In this document: positions 1 through 8,646 of the stretch, piece by piece
Layout of the letters: each line of letters opens with the position of its first letter
Position numbering within the stretch: position 1 is the stretch's first letter
DNA from: Rubidibacter lacunae KORDI 51-2
GTDB taxonomy: Bacteria > Cyanobacteriota > Cyanobacteriia > Cyanobacteriales > Rubidibacteraceae
Length of the DNA stretch: 64,000 nucleotides
Assembly: GCF_000473895.1 (NCBI RefSeq)
Contig: NZ_ASSJ01000001.1
Location: 62,001 to 126,000 of the forward strand
Direction: 5' to 3'
Program-made: the position numbers and the translations under genes
The notes under the pieces: generated by a model
Databases searched by the model: none
Told to the model about the DNA's origin: nothing
The model's input: only the letters and a program-made list of their open reading frames with translations

Positions 1-641
1 GTAGAAGTCATGGGCTATCGGTAAGCGAAGCAATAATGCGATTGCTTGCATCGCTTTATGTCAAGAATCTTTGAACAATCTTTTATTATATCAACCCAAG
101 GAAGTGCTTAGTCAGATAGCAGATTGGGAACCTTTACCCCTCGGGATTGTTGGCCTCATCAGCGATCGACATTGTGAAAATTGGTATAACCAAGCCATTT
201 ATAGGAAGCTGGCGGCGTCTCCCGTAGGAGAACGTCCCGCCCGACAGTTGTTTTCAAGACCTCAAAAATCCCCACCCCCGAGGGATGTTCGGACAGAACT
301 AAGCAATCGCACACCGCTCGGGGGAAAGCCTTTCCAAGGATCGGGATATTGGTTTGGCTTGTCGGACGGCTTGCATGCATTTTTTGAAGTTACGGCCGGA
401 TTGCTGAAGTCGTTGCGCAGAATCGCGATCGCGCCGGCGTGCTGGAACCGCAAAGTTGCAGGATATTGCAAGCAGACCGTTACCGCTTGCAGAACCCTTA
501 CTGCTCGCGGAGGACCTGACGGTATTTCTAGCAAGCTTGTTGTCAGTAAGGCTTCCTACCAACCGGATTTTTCAACAAGTATGAAATCGCAGTCTGCCAG
601 CACGACCTAGACTTGGAGAAGATAAATCCAAGAGGCAACCC
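1..641. other. Left-edge region without a recognised gene
   Basis: A 179-codon open frame starting with TTG at 71 runs to 610 on the plus strand, but I recognise nothing in it. Its composition (many Arg, Pro and Ser) looks like chance coding, and overlapping frames of similar quality exist on the other strand. A HIP1 octamer lies at 425-432. The last 30 bases hold the leader of the glutathione reductase gene, with an AGAGG-type ribosome site before the ATG at 642. Confidence 0.4.
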
Positions 642-1982
642 ATGAGCTACGATTACGACCTATTCGTCATCGGCGGGGGCTCCGGTGGCATCGCTGCTGC
701 GCGCCGGGCAGCTGGCTACGGAGCCAAAGTCGGCCTCGCCGAAGTCGATCGCCTTGGGGGCACCTGTGTCAATCGCGGCTGCATTCCCAAAAAGCTGATG
801 GTCTATGCGTCGCATTTTCCCGACTTTTATGAAGATGCCACCGGCTACGGTTGGTCGCCGGTCAACAGTCAACTCGATTGGCCGCACCTCGTCTCGGCGA
901 TCGATAAGGAACTGCGCCGCCTCAACGACATCTACGTGACGAAACTGGCCGAAGTGGATATTCATCGGACTTACTCGCGGTTGTTAGATCCCCATACCGT
1001 CGAAGCGGGCGATCGCAAAGTCACGGCCGATAAAATCCTCATTGCTGTTGGCGGCAAACCCGTTCATCCCTCCATTCAAGGCATCGAGCACGCTGTTAGC
1101 TCCGACGCCATGTTTTCTTTGCCCGAACAGCCAAAGCGCATGCTCGCGATCGGCAGCGGCTACATTGCCTCAGAGTTTGCCTGCATTCTTCACCACCTCG
1201 GCACTGAAGTCACCCAGTTCACCAAACACGACCTCATCCTCAAGGGCTTCGATGACGATCTCCGCGAACACCTACAAAATTCAATGGGCGAACAGGGCAT
1301 CCGGATCCTGCAGAAAAGTCAAGTCGGGTGGCCGGTGCAGATCGAACGCGTCGACAGCGGTTTAAAAGTATGCTTCGAGCAGGGCGACCCGATTGAAGTA
1401 GATCTGATCCTCAGTGCCGTCGGTCGCCGCCCGAACTTAGAGAAACTCGGACTTGAAAATGCCGATGTCGAAACCTCCAGCGGCGCGATCGCGGTGGACG
1501 AACATAGCCGCACGACGCAACCCAACATCTACGCGGTCGGAGACTGCACCAATCGCGTCAACCTCACGCCCGTTGCCATCCGCGAAGGTCGCGCCTTCGT
1601 CGATACAGAATACGGCAAGCAACCCTGGGTAATGAGCCACGAAAACGTGCCGTCCGCGATCTTCACGACGCCCGAAGCAGCTTCCGTCGGACTAGGTGAA
1701 GCGCAGGCTCGCGAGCGCTACGGCAACGAGGCGATCGACACCTACCGCGCCCGGTTTGCTGCCACTTATTACGCTTTGACTCCGCGCCGCCAGCGCTCGA
1801 TGCTCAAGCTTGTAGTCGAGCGAGACAGCGATCGCGTCCTCGGCGTGCATATGGTCGGCGACCACGCGGCAGAGATTATTCAAGGCATGGCGATCGCGGT
1901 GAAGATGGGTGCCAAGAAAGCTGACTTCAATGCCACGGTCGGCATTCACCCATCTGTTGCCGAAGAGTTCGTGACAATGTAA
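642..1982 (+). CDS. gor: Glutathione-disulfide reductase
   Basis: Reduces glutathione disulfide with NADPH in the cytoplasm, through FAD and a redox-active disulfide. The FAD-binding glycine motif GGGSGG is at residues 11-16 and the active-site motif GGTCVNRGC gives Cys42 and Cys47. A second nucleotide-binding motif (GSGYIASEF) lies near residue 170, and the C-terminal HPSVAEE supplies the His436/Glu441 pair typical of the family. At 446 residues it has the usual length. The ATG at 642 follows an AGAGG ribosome site, and a strong hairpin terminator lies just downstream. Closely related flavoenzymes (mercuric reductase, lipoamide dehydrogenase) are possible, but the CVNRGCIPKK context and the GIHP C-terminus fit glutathione reductase best. 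Confidence 0.95.
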   Translation: MSYDYDLFVIGGGSGGIAAARRAAGYGAKVGLAEVDRLGGTCVNRGCIPKKLMVYASHFPDFYEDATGYGWSPVNSQLDWPHLVSAIDKELRRLNDIYVTKLAEVDIHRTYSRLLDPHTVEAGDRKVTADKILIAVGGKPVHPSIQGIEHAVSSDAMFSLPEQPKRMLAIGSGYIASEFACILHHLGTEVTQFTKHDLILKGFDDDLREHLQNSMGEQGIRILQKSQVGWPVQIERVDSGLKVCFEQGDPIEVDLILSAVGRRPNLEKLGLENADVETSSGAIAVDEHSRTTQPNIYAVGDCTNRVNLTPVAIREGRAFVDTEYGKQPWVMSHENVPSAIFTTPEAASVGLGEAQARERYGNEAIDTYRARFAATYYALTPRRQRSMLKLVVERDSDRVLGVHMVGDHAAEIIQGMAIAVKMGAKKADFNATVGIHPSVAEEFVTM

Positions 1983-2043
1983 GTGCGCTCAAGATTTAAG
2001 TGCGGACAAAGATTTTGCGATACTTTGCGCCGTTGCGCGATCG

Positions 2044-2084
2044 AAAAACAGTGCACTTACTATTCTTGGAAGCGCACTGTTTTT
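2044..2084 (+). terminator. Rho-independent-type terminator of gor
   Basis: A perfect 11-bp inverted repeat, AAAAACAGTGC at 2044-2054 and GCACTGTTTTT at 2074-2084, flanks a 19-nt loop. The T-run is inside the 3' arm. It starts 61 bases after the gor stop codon. Confidence 0.75.
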
Positions 2085-2198
2085 AACTGATTCAGAACTC
2101 AGAGATGCCGCCACAAAACTGACGGGCAAGCGGGGCAAGTCGTGGAGGTAAAGATACTTCAACTACAGTCTTGAAAGTTGTGATTTTGCCGCATAATA

Positions 2199-2728
2199 GA
2201 TGATAATTTTAATCGATATAGACACCCTCACCATTCACCTTTAAGACCCGAAAATTTAGCTTGTCTTGCGATGATTTCACCTGAAGAGATTGCCCGCCCC
2301 GAGGTTCTAAGTCTTTGTGAAAATGCTCGTAAGCAACTGTTGAGTTAATATCCGGAAGCGTATTACCAAAAGGGTCGGAAGATGCGCCCCAACCGATTAT
2401 TTGTGACCGGGTTCCATCTGTTGAATTGCATTATCATATCCGACAGTTTCCTGACCGGACCCAATCTCAACCTCGAGCGGATCTCGCCCCTACGACGAGT
2501 CAAAAACACCATCGTCTAGCGTTCCTTGGCAATGGGCTTTGTTCGTTTTCCCCAGGTGCTACACGGTTGACTCTTAAGTTCGTTGAGCGACCGGCTTGCG
2601 GGCACAAACATCCCCACCTTGCTATGTTCCGTGCAAGGGTTTTACGAGGAGTATTCCGAGCTTAATGCCCACCAAATATTTCCAACACCCACCCGTACGG
2701 TCTCCAGTGCTGTAAGTCCTCAGCAATG
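2199..2728 (+). pseudogene. Possible decayed coding stretch, family unknown
   Basis: The spacer between gor and the SagB gene contains protein-like frames interrupted by stops. One open frame from about 2199 reads RPENLACLAMISPEEIARP and stops at 2346-2348. The same frame then continues with YPEAYYQKGRKMRPNRL and on through PNLNLERISPLRRVKN, to another stop near 2518. A different frame near 2620 gives FYEEYSELNAHQIFPTPTR. These stretches look more protein-like than chance frames nearby, so I suspect one gene broken by a stop and at least one frameshift. I do not recognise the family. An ATG at 2271 could open an intact 25-residue frame, but I see no ribosome site. Confidence 0.3.
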
Positions 2729-2872
2729 ACCCCCCTGAAGAACGTCGTTAATGTTAATATTCCGCTGCCGTCGCCTAGATCCAACAACACTCCGGCGATC
2801 GCCGCACTCCAGGCGCAACGGGTTTACTGTTGTTAAATAGGAAAGAACGCTCACCACATCAGGCACGCGGTT

Positions 2873-4414
2873 ATGTCCGAGATGCCAACGTCAATCGCGC
2901 AGCACTACCACGAGCGCACCAAGTACGACCCAGATACCCTCGCCGCCAAAAACCGAGCGCTTGACTGGGACAATCAGCCCGTACCGTTCAAAACCTACAA
3001 GATCGGCACCACCTACGACCTCAAGCCTTATCTCCACGACCCGCAGCCCGAAGCCGACCCGGATTGGCGTCGGTGGCAGAGGTTGTCGCTGTTTTTACGC
3101 TGCAGTTACGGCATCACGGCCAAAGTCTCACCTCCGGGCAGCGATCCGATGTATTTGCGAGCGTCGCCTTCAGCTGGTGGGTTGTACCCCGCGGAACTTT
3201 ATTTGATCGTGCGCGGCATGGCTTTCATGCCTCCCGGGCTTTACAACTATCAATGCCTCACGCACAAGCTAGTCCATTTCTGGGAAGATTCGGTCTGGTC
3301 CGAGCTGCAAGCTGCGTGCTTCTGGCATCCGGTGCTTGAAAATACTCAGCTTGCCTTGGTAACGACGGCGGTGTTTTTCCGGTCGGCCTGGCGCTATGAA
3401 GATCGCGCGTACCGGCGCATTTTCCTAGATACTGGCCATCTGCTCGGCAACCTCGAACTGATCGGTTCGCTGACCGATTTGCGCCCGCATCTGATTGGCG
3501 GCTTCAACGACGATACAGCCAACGCGTTGCTTTATCTGGACGCCGATCGCGAGGGCGTCACGGCGATCGCGGCCCTGGCCGACCAACTCGAAATCGACCA
3601 AAATCTCACGCCAAGACGGCTTACGGTCCTACCGTCGGGAACGACGACGTACTTCCCGAGCCTTCCCGATGGCGAATTGCTGCACTATTTACACCAACAA
3701 ACTCGCATCAAAACCGAACCCTCTGGCGAGATGCTGCGGCGGCAACCCGAATCCATCCAGGAAGACAAATACAACTTTCCATTCTGCTTGAAGGTACCGG
3801 TCACCAGCCCTGGCATTGATTGGGAGTCGGACCTCAGCGGACTGCCGACAACAATGCTGCGGCGGCGATCGACGCGCGCCTACACCGGCTCTAATTTGAG
3901 CCTCGAAGAGTTAAATGCGCTGCTTCACTTCACCTACCAGCCGCAAGCTTACGCCGATGACGGTCTCGACCCGATGCCGGACTATTTCGACCTGAATTTA
4001 ATTTCCACGTTTGTTGCCGTATCGGGCGTCAGCGATCTGGAGGCAGGCTGCTACTACTTCGCGCCCATGGCTCAAGAGTTGCGGCAGATTCGCTTCAAGA
4101 ATTTCCGACGTGAGTTGCACTACCTTTGTCTCGGCCAGGAACTCGGACGCGATGCAGCAGCCATCGTTTTCCATACTGCCGACCTGCGGCAGGCGATTCA
4201 GCGCTACGGCGATCGCGTCTATCGGTACTTACATGCCGATGCCGGACATCTCGGGCAGCGGTTGAACTTGGCAGCCATCCATTTGGGACTGGGCGCGAGC
4301 GGAATTGCGGGCTTTTTTGACGACCTCGTCAATGACGTCCTCGGTATTCCCGAAGACGAAGCCGTTCTCTATATAACAACCCTCGGGCAACCGCGCGTCC
4401 AGCCGTCGGTTTGA
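2873..4414 (+). CDS. SagB/ThcOx family dehydrogenase (nitroreductase fold), tandem domains
   Basis: An FMN-dependent oxidoreductase of the SagB/ThcOx group, whose members oxidise azolines to azoles in modified peptides, although many cyanobacterial copies have no assigned substrate. The 513 residues hold two nitroreductase-like halves. The first includes RASPSAGGLYPAELYL near residues 98-113. The second begins near residue 318 with the paired-Arg motif LRRRSTRAYTG and ends with LGASGIAGFFDDLVND and the conserved-type ILYITTLGQPR-like tail. No YcaO cyclase, protease or obvious precursor peptide is in the window, so the TOMM role is inference only. The start has no strong ribosome site; the second Met at residue 4 is an alternative. 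Confidence 0.8.
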   Translation: MSEMPTSIAQHYHERTKYDPDTLAAKNRALDWDNQPVPFKTYKIGTTYDLKPYLHDPQPEADPDWRRWQRLSLFLRCSYGITAKVSPPGSDPMYLRASPSAGGLYPAELYLIVRGMAFMPPGLYNYQCLTHKLVHFWEDSVWSELQAACFWHPVLENTQLALVTTAVFFRSAWRYEDRAYRRIFLDTGHLLGNLELIGSLTDLRPHLIGGFNDDTANALLYLDADREGVTAIAALADQLEIDQNLTPRRLTVLPSGTTTYFPSLPDGELLHYLHQQTRIKTEPSGEMLRRQPESIQEDKYNFPFCLKVPVTSPGIDWESDLSGLPTTMLRRRSTRAYTGSNLSLEELNALLHFTYQPQAYADDGLDPMPDYFDLNLISTFVAVSGVSDLEAGCYYFAPMAQELRQIRFKNFRRELHYLCLGQELGRDAAAIVFHTADLRQAIQRYGDRVYRYLHADAGHLGQRLNLAAIHLGLGASGIAGFFDDLVNDVLGIPEDEAVLYITTLGQPRVQPSV

Positions 4415-4804
4415 AGCAACTGCTCGATCGCATTCGGCGATTGCCCGCCCGCGATGCACGCCAATCCGACAAGATTTCCCCTGGTGAATGATTCCTGTCG
4501 CAATCCGGGTGGACTGTTACTGGGAAAACTGAATGCGAGCGATCGCTCGGCAACCTTATTCCACCAGCGTTACCTGAGAAGGATTCCTCTGGATACACGC
4601 TGACGCGATGTGAATGCCGGGTGACAGCTTTCACCCCATCTAGTAGAGGTAATTTAACGTCACGGCTGGAGCTTTTTCCGGTCGAAGGCAGTCTTAATCC
4701 ATGTCTTGGCGAAGCAACATCTGCTCGCGTAGCGCAATTACATGCGATGCCTCTTTTCAACGATTGGCTGACCCCAGTCCCTACCCAGCAAGGAGCTTGA
4801 CACC
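4415..4804. other. Spacer after the SagB gene
   Basis: I see no convincing gene in this 390-bp spacer. Minus-strand frames at 4229-4459 and 4329-4760 overlap the SagB gene and lack family features. The last part carries the AAGGAG ribosome site of the small ORF that starts at 4805. Confidence 0.4.
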
Positions 4805-4936
4805 ATGTTCGACTTACTCATCATTGCCGGATTCGCCCTTACCCCCGTTATTATTCAGCATTACATGACAAACCGTCTGACGATCGTCGATTCAGATAGG
4901 CTCCGCGAAGCACAGCCTGAATCGTTTGGCGACTGA
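4805..4936 (+). CDS. Small single-span membrane peptide, 43 residues
   Basis: An ATG at 4805 opens a 43-residue frame ending at TGA 4934-4936. A good ribosome site (AAGGAG at about 4790-4795, nine bases upstream) argues for real translation. The N-terminal part, LLIIAGFALTPVIIQHY, is a likely short membrane helix. The second half is polar and acidic. It resembles the small subunits of membrane complexes in general size, but I cannot match it to a named photosystem or NDH subunit. It lies 390 bases after the SagB gene, so a substrate relationship cannot be excluded but has no direct support. Confidence 0.5.
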   Translation: MFDLLIIAGFALTPVIIQHYMTNRLTIVDSDRLREAQPESFGD

Positions 4937-5314
4937 GCGATTCGTTCGAGCAAAGGGCGCGCCTGGGTTTCGTCGGTTTTGTACTTCTTCATACACGCGA
5001 ACGATCGTTGGCACCTCGCCGCGCTATCGGAGGCGCGATCGCCTGCTCGTTCGCAATTAGCTCTCAGGTTGCAGCCGACGCTGATAGTCGGGCAACGTTA
5101 TTTCTAGCGTCCTAGCGCTCCTCCCGCCAAGTGTTTGTCTGCCGAAAGCATCGGTGCGTCCGAAAGTTGCGCCTCATCGAGCCGGGAAAACAGCTGCCAG
5201 CCCTTCTCGGGCAAGAGAGTCGAGTCCTCGCGATCGCCGCGGGCAGAGCAGCGGTGCAGATCGGCTTAAATGAGAAAGACCAACTTACCCTGCCTGCAGC
5301 CGAGGAACCGCACT
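4937..5314. other. Spacer upstream of the motor cluster
   Basis: 378 bp with no recognised gene. A frame at 5131-5526 overlaps the following gene in another frame and is rejected. The region probably holds the promoter of the MotA/ExbB-type gene, but I cannot identify -35/-10 boxes with confidence. GAGGAA at 5302-5307 is the ribosome site of that gene. Confidence 0.4.
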
Positions 5315-6724
5315 ATGCTTCAGCAACCTTCCCGGCAAGACGCCCAGCGGCAAGAGCTGGACGTGCCGATTCCAATTCCACTCGGGATCGGACTGGCGCT
5401 GACGTTGCTCACCGTTGTCATCGTTCCCGAGCGGAGCTATCTCGGCGAGTTGTTGTTCGAACGGGGCTTCACTCAATACGTTGTTATCTATTTTGCGTGG
5501 GTTGTCGCGGCCTTCACCGGTCTTAAAGCCTACAAGCTCGCGATCGAACAGCAAGTTGCGAACCGTGCTTGGGTCCCGGGCTCGTCGTACCTGAAACCCG
5601 CCACCGGGCCCCAGGTGGCACAGCTTTACGAGAACTTGGCGCGATCGCCTCACTTGGCACCTGCACGCTACCGTCGCGCGTTGGGGACCTACATCCAAAC
5701 AGGCAGCGCCCGGCAAGCAACCGAGCAAGCGGCCGACGATTCATCGTTCTATCAATCAGCATCGGGAGCGTCCTACGCCTTTCCACGCATCCTAGTGTGG
5801 GCGATTCCGTTGCTCGGGTTTATCGGCACGGTGGTTGGCATCAGCGGGGCGGTGGCCGGGTTTTCTGGGTTTCTGGATGCCGCCGCCGATGTGGATAGCC
5901 TGCGCGAGGGCATTGGCAATGTAACAACGGGCTTGGCTGTGGCATTCGATACCACGCTGCTGGCATTGCTGCTTAGCGTGCTGGTGATGGTGCCGCTCTC
6001 GCTGGTGGAACGTCTAGAAGCCCGCTTACTGCTAAATCTAGATATTTACATCAGCGATCGCCTGTTATCCAAGCTCGACGAGCCGACCGAAGAGCGCGTC
6101 AGCGATGTCATCCGCGACGCTGTGGCCGGCTCGATCCAAGCGCACATGCCCGCACCAGAGGCGTTGCTTCAGCCCGCACGCGACTACGCCGAACGCGCCG
6201 CCAGCGAACTCGCCCAAAACTTCATCGCCGAAGTCGGTCCGGTGCGCGAGGTGGCCGGACAATTGCTCGCACGCTTGCAAACCGAAAGCGAGTGCACCTT
6301 CGAGCGTCACCAATCCCTCGCCGAGGCGATCGCCCGCCAGCACGACGTGCAGCAAACTGCTGTAACTGCTGCAATCGACGAACTTCGCACCGCCACTGCC
6401 ATGCTGCTCGGCGAGCTGCAAGCGAGCAACGCCGATGCAACCGCTCGCTTGCAGGACCGCGCGGCCGAACTCGCCCAACATCTGGAAGCGGCGGCGGCTG
6501 CCCTCGACCAACGCGTTGCCAGCATCGAGCGCCTGGCCGCTCAAACTGCCGAGCTCGCCCAACTGCACGCCAGCGTCGAGGGGGCGATCCGCGATCTCCA
6601 AACCGGTAACAAACTGCAAGCAACCTTCGACGGCGTCAGCGATCGCCTCGCGCAACTCAAGCCCGTCTTGGAGCAGTTGCGCCAGCCGCGCCGCATCATC
6701 CTGATGGAAAATAACGACGAGTAG
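5315..6724 (+). CDS. MotA/TolQ/ExbB-type ion channel protein with long helical tail
   Basis: Inner-membrane subunit of an ion-driven motor of the MotA/TolQ/ExbB superfamily. Using the ATG at 5315, which sits seven bases after GAGGAA, the protein has 469 residues; a start at 5270 would add 15. Hydrophobic spans lie near residues 22-40, 54-72, 157-185 (containing WAIPLLGFIGTVVG) and 206-228 (containing GLAVAFDTTLLALLLS), the last two matching the conserved channel helices. From about residue 240 to the end is a long Ala/Glu/Gln-rich, probably coiled-coil cytoplasmic tail. It is followed after 11 bases by a small ExbD-like gene and then by a second one, suggesting one operon. The transported ion and the process driven are unknown. 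Confidence 0.85.
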   Translation: MLQQPSRQDAQRQELDVPIPIPLGIGLALTLLTVVIVPERSYLGELLFERGFTQYVVIYFAWVVAAFTGLKAYKLAIEQQVANRAWVPGSSYLKPATGPQVAQLYENLARSPHLAPARYRRALGTYIQTGSARQATEQAADDSSFYQSASGASYAFPRILVWAIPLLGFIGTVVGISGAVAGFSGFLDAAADVDSLREGIGNVTTGLAVAFDTTLLALLLSVLVMVPLSLVERLEARLLLNLDIYISDRLLSKLDEPTEERVSDVIRDAVAGSIQAHMPAPEALLQPARDYAERAASELAQNFIAEVGPVREVAGQLLARLQTESECTFERHQSLAEAIARQHDVQQTAVTAAIDELRTATAMLLGELQASNADATARLQDRAAELAQHLEAAAAALDQRVASIERLAAQTAELAQLHASVEGAIRDLQTGNKLQATFDGVSDRLAQLKPVLEQLRQPRRIILMENNDE

Positions 6725-6735
6725 ACGAGTAAGCC

Positions 6736-7218
6736 ATGCGCCGCCCCTCTACCCCGCTCGCGCGCCCGCAACTGGAACTGTTTCCCTTCCTGTCTGTTCT
6801 GGCTTGCACCATTGGCAGTTTGATTTTGCTGATTGTCGTCATTGCCGCTCAAATGCTCGATAGCGATCGCGAGGTAGCGATCGTGGCACGGCTCGAAGCG
6901 GGACGCACCCAGCAAAAAGTACCGCGCTACATCGAAATCCGCGGCGATGGTGTTGTTATCCATCCCGGTGAAGTCTTCGTGTCGGTCCTCAATCTTGATG
7001 ACGCTAAATCGCCCTTAGTACAGTTACTCGACGAGATCGAACAGCGACGCGATTCGGAGTATCTGATCGCCGCCGTGCGCCCCAGCGGCGTTTCCCTATT
7101 CGACGCCGTCCGCACGCTCATCGAGCGGCGCGAGATCGACCTGGGCTTCGAGCCTATTGATGAGACCTGGCAATTGCGCGTTGAAGCAGGAGCCGAAGCG
7201 TTACCGAATTCGCCCTGA
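6736..7218 (+). CDS. ExbD-like motor partner, copy 1 (Ser in place of membrane Asp)
   Basis: 160 residues with a short cytoplasmic N-terminus, one membrane helix at about 16-36 (FLSVLACTIGSLILL) and a periplasmic domain. The layout matches ExbD/TolR/MotB-type partners. Aligning this helix with that of the second copy downstream puts Ser20 where copy 2 has Asp21, the position of the proton-carrying Asp in this superfamily. The C-terminal half has YLIAAVRPSG...GFEP, which resembles YLAFVVRPDS...GWEP in copy 2, so the two are probably paralogues. It starts 11 bases after the channel gene. No OmpA-type peptidoglycan-binding motif is seen. Confidence 0.65.
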   Translation: MRRPSTPLARPQLELFPFLSVLACTIGSLILLIVVIAAQMLDSDREVAIVARLEAGRTQQKVPRYIEIRGDGVVIHPGEVFVSVLNLDDAKSPLVQLLDEIEQRRDSEYLIAAVRPSGVSLFDAVRTLIERREIDLGFEPIDETWQLRVEAGAEALPNSP

Positions 7219-7375
7219 ACGGATTTCTCTCGAAGCGCGTTTGCTTCGAAACCCTGCGTAACTCGGCTACCACCGGACACAACTGCCGCCGGTCACAAAT
7301 GCCGCCAAATTTGTGCGACCGCCTCAACGCTCGCCTCGGCTTGCTTTCCATACACCTCTACTCCTCGACCGAGCT

Positions 7376-8083
7376 ATGCACCGCCGCCGTCCCATCCGCT
7401 TTACTGCTCCCGAGCAGAACCTGGATTCTTTCCTCGATATCCTCACCAATACGGTCGGCGTATTGATGTTCATCGGCCTGTTCGTCAGCCTCGTGGCCGT
7501 GGAAACTGGCACGATCGTCCGGACACCCTTGGTCGCTCCCAGCCGCAAGCAAGCTCATTTCCTCGAAGCCAACGGCAACGAAGTTTTCAACTTGACCGCC
7601 AGCATGAATTCCGTAGACGTGCAGGTTGATGGATATGCTTACGAGCTACCGGATTGTCCCGAGCCCTTGCCCCCGAGGTCCAAAACCTACAACGCTTGGG
7701 ACCGCTACCTAGATCGAGTGGGGGACTACCAGCGCTGCCTCGAGGCGCGCTCGCAGCAGCTGAAGAACTTCCGTACCACCACTGATGATTACCGCGTGCG
7801 CCTTTCCGGAACGGGCGCAATCGAATTCGAACTGGTCGCCAATGCCGATGGCGAGTCGTCCGGCGACCTGGCACGCCCAGGTTCGGAGTTCCGCCAATTA
7901 CTCGCCAGTCTCAACCCGCGAGGCGATTATCTGGCGTTTGTCGTGCGGCCGGATAGTTTCGAGGTGTTTCGCAAAGCACGGCAGATCGCTCAAGCCGAGG
8001 GCTTTGAGGTCGGGTGGGAACCATTTCCGTCGGAGCGATCGCTCGCGTTCGGGTCGTCGGGTCGCAGTATCGGCGTGCAGTAG
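7376..8083 (+). CDS. ExbD-like motor partner, copy 2 (Asp present)
   Basis: 235 residues from the ATG at 7376. The frame is open upstream to a GTG at 7313, but MHRRRPIRF mirrors the basic N-terminus of copy 1, so the ATG is preferred. One membrane helix covers about residues 19-42 (FLDILTNTVGVLMFIGLF), with Asp21 at the expected ion-relay position. The periplasmic part is longer than in copy 1 and contains two Cys residues in the middle (ELPDCPEP and YQRCLEAR), which could pair. The end shares the VRP...GWEP pattern with copy 1. It is separated from copy 1 by 157 bases but lies on the same strand. Confidence 0.65.
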   Translation: MHRRRPIRFTAPEQNLDSFLDILTNTVGVLMFIGLFVSLVAVETGTIVRTPLVAPSRKQAHFLEANGNEVFNLTASMNSVDVQVDGYAYELPDCPEPLPPRSKTYNAWDRYLDRVGDYQRCLEARSQQLKNFRTTTDDYRVRLSGTGAIEFELVANADGESSGDLARPGSEFRQLLASLNPRGDYLAFVVRPDSFEVFRKARQIAQAEGFEVGWEPFPSERSLAFGSSGRSIGVQ

Positions 8084-8268
8084 CACGCGCCAATTCGTCC
8101 ACTGCGGATGCTAGCGGCCGGGCGATCGCTCTCGCGTCCGCCCAAAGCGGTCGCGCCAAGGGACTAGGTTTGCTAATGTGGGTGCTTAATTGCTTCACAA
8201 TGTCGCTCGTCGCGATCGCCCAGCGATCTGCCGCGAAGAGCATATCAGTCTGCTCCCCTGCCGTCCCG

Positions 8269-8529
8269 ATGAGCAAACGCCTCCCCGAAACCGTTGCCCA
8301 CGTTCGCATCACGCAACAATCCTGGCAACAGGGTTGCATCGAGGGCGAAGTCCGCGCGGCATCCTATCAATGGCAATTCCAATGGCGCTTCCGGCAAAGC
8401 CAGCTGGTCGTCGAGCCGTCCCTAGGTCGCGCGTTGATCCTCGAACCACTGGGTCGCTTTCTAGAGCGCAGCGACTACCAACTCGAACCCGGCGGCGACT
8501 ACCAGTTCAAGGTCCGTGCCGAGCTTTAG
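8269..8529 (+). CDS. DUF3146 family protein
   Basis: 86 residues from the ATG at 8269. The order of blocks, HVRITQQSWQQGCIEGEV, then FQWRFRQSQLVVEPSLGRAL, then EPLGRFLERSDYQLEPGGDY, matches my memory of the cyanobacterial DUF3146 family, whose function is unknown. The protein has no signal peptide or membrane span and is probably cytoplasmic. The same frame is open 255 bases further upstream, but that extension is compositionally unlike a protein, so I chose the internal ATG. It follows the motor genes by 185 bases; a functional link is not shown. Confidence 0.7.
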   Translation: MSKRLPETVAHVRITQQSWQQGCIEGEVRAASYQWQFQWRFRQSQLVVEPSLGRALILEPLGRFLERSDYQLEPGGDYQFKVRAEL

Positions 8530-8646
8530 CCGGCGGACAAGCAGCTCGTTCGCATCCAGCCAAGTCCGGGGCGCCCCAGCAATCCCCCACGCGGACACCA
8601 TCGGGTTCTGCTTCGGAGCGCGATCGCCCTGTCAAGTTGACCCGAT

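Noticed and set aside
71-610. 179-codon frame at the left edge
   Set aside because: No family features, biased composition and overlapping frames of equal quality; kept only as an unannotated region.
4329-4760. 143-codon minus-strand frame after the SagB gene
   Set aside because: Overlaps the end of a certain gene, with no ribosome site or family similarity.
5315-8083. Zorya anti-phage system
   Set aside because: The A subunit has a long tail as in ZorA, but neither partner has an OmpA-like domain and no ZorC, ZorD or ZorE gene is present.
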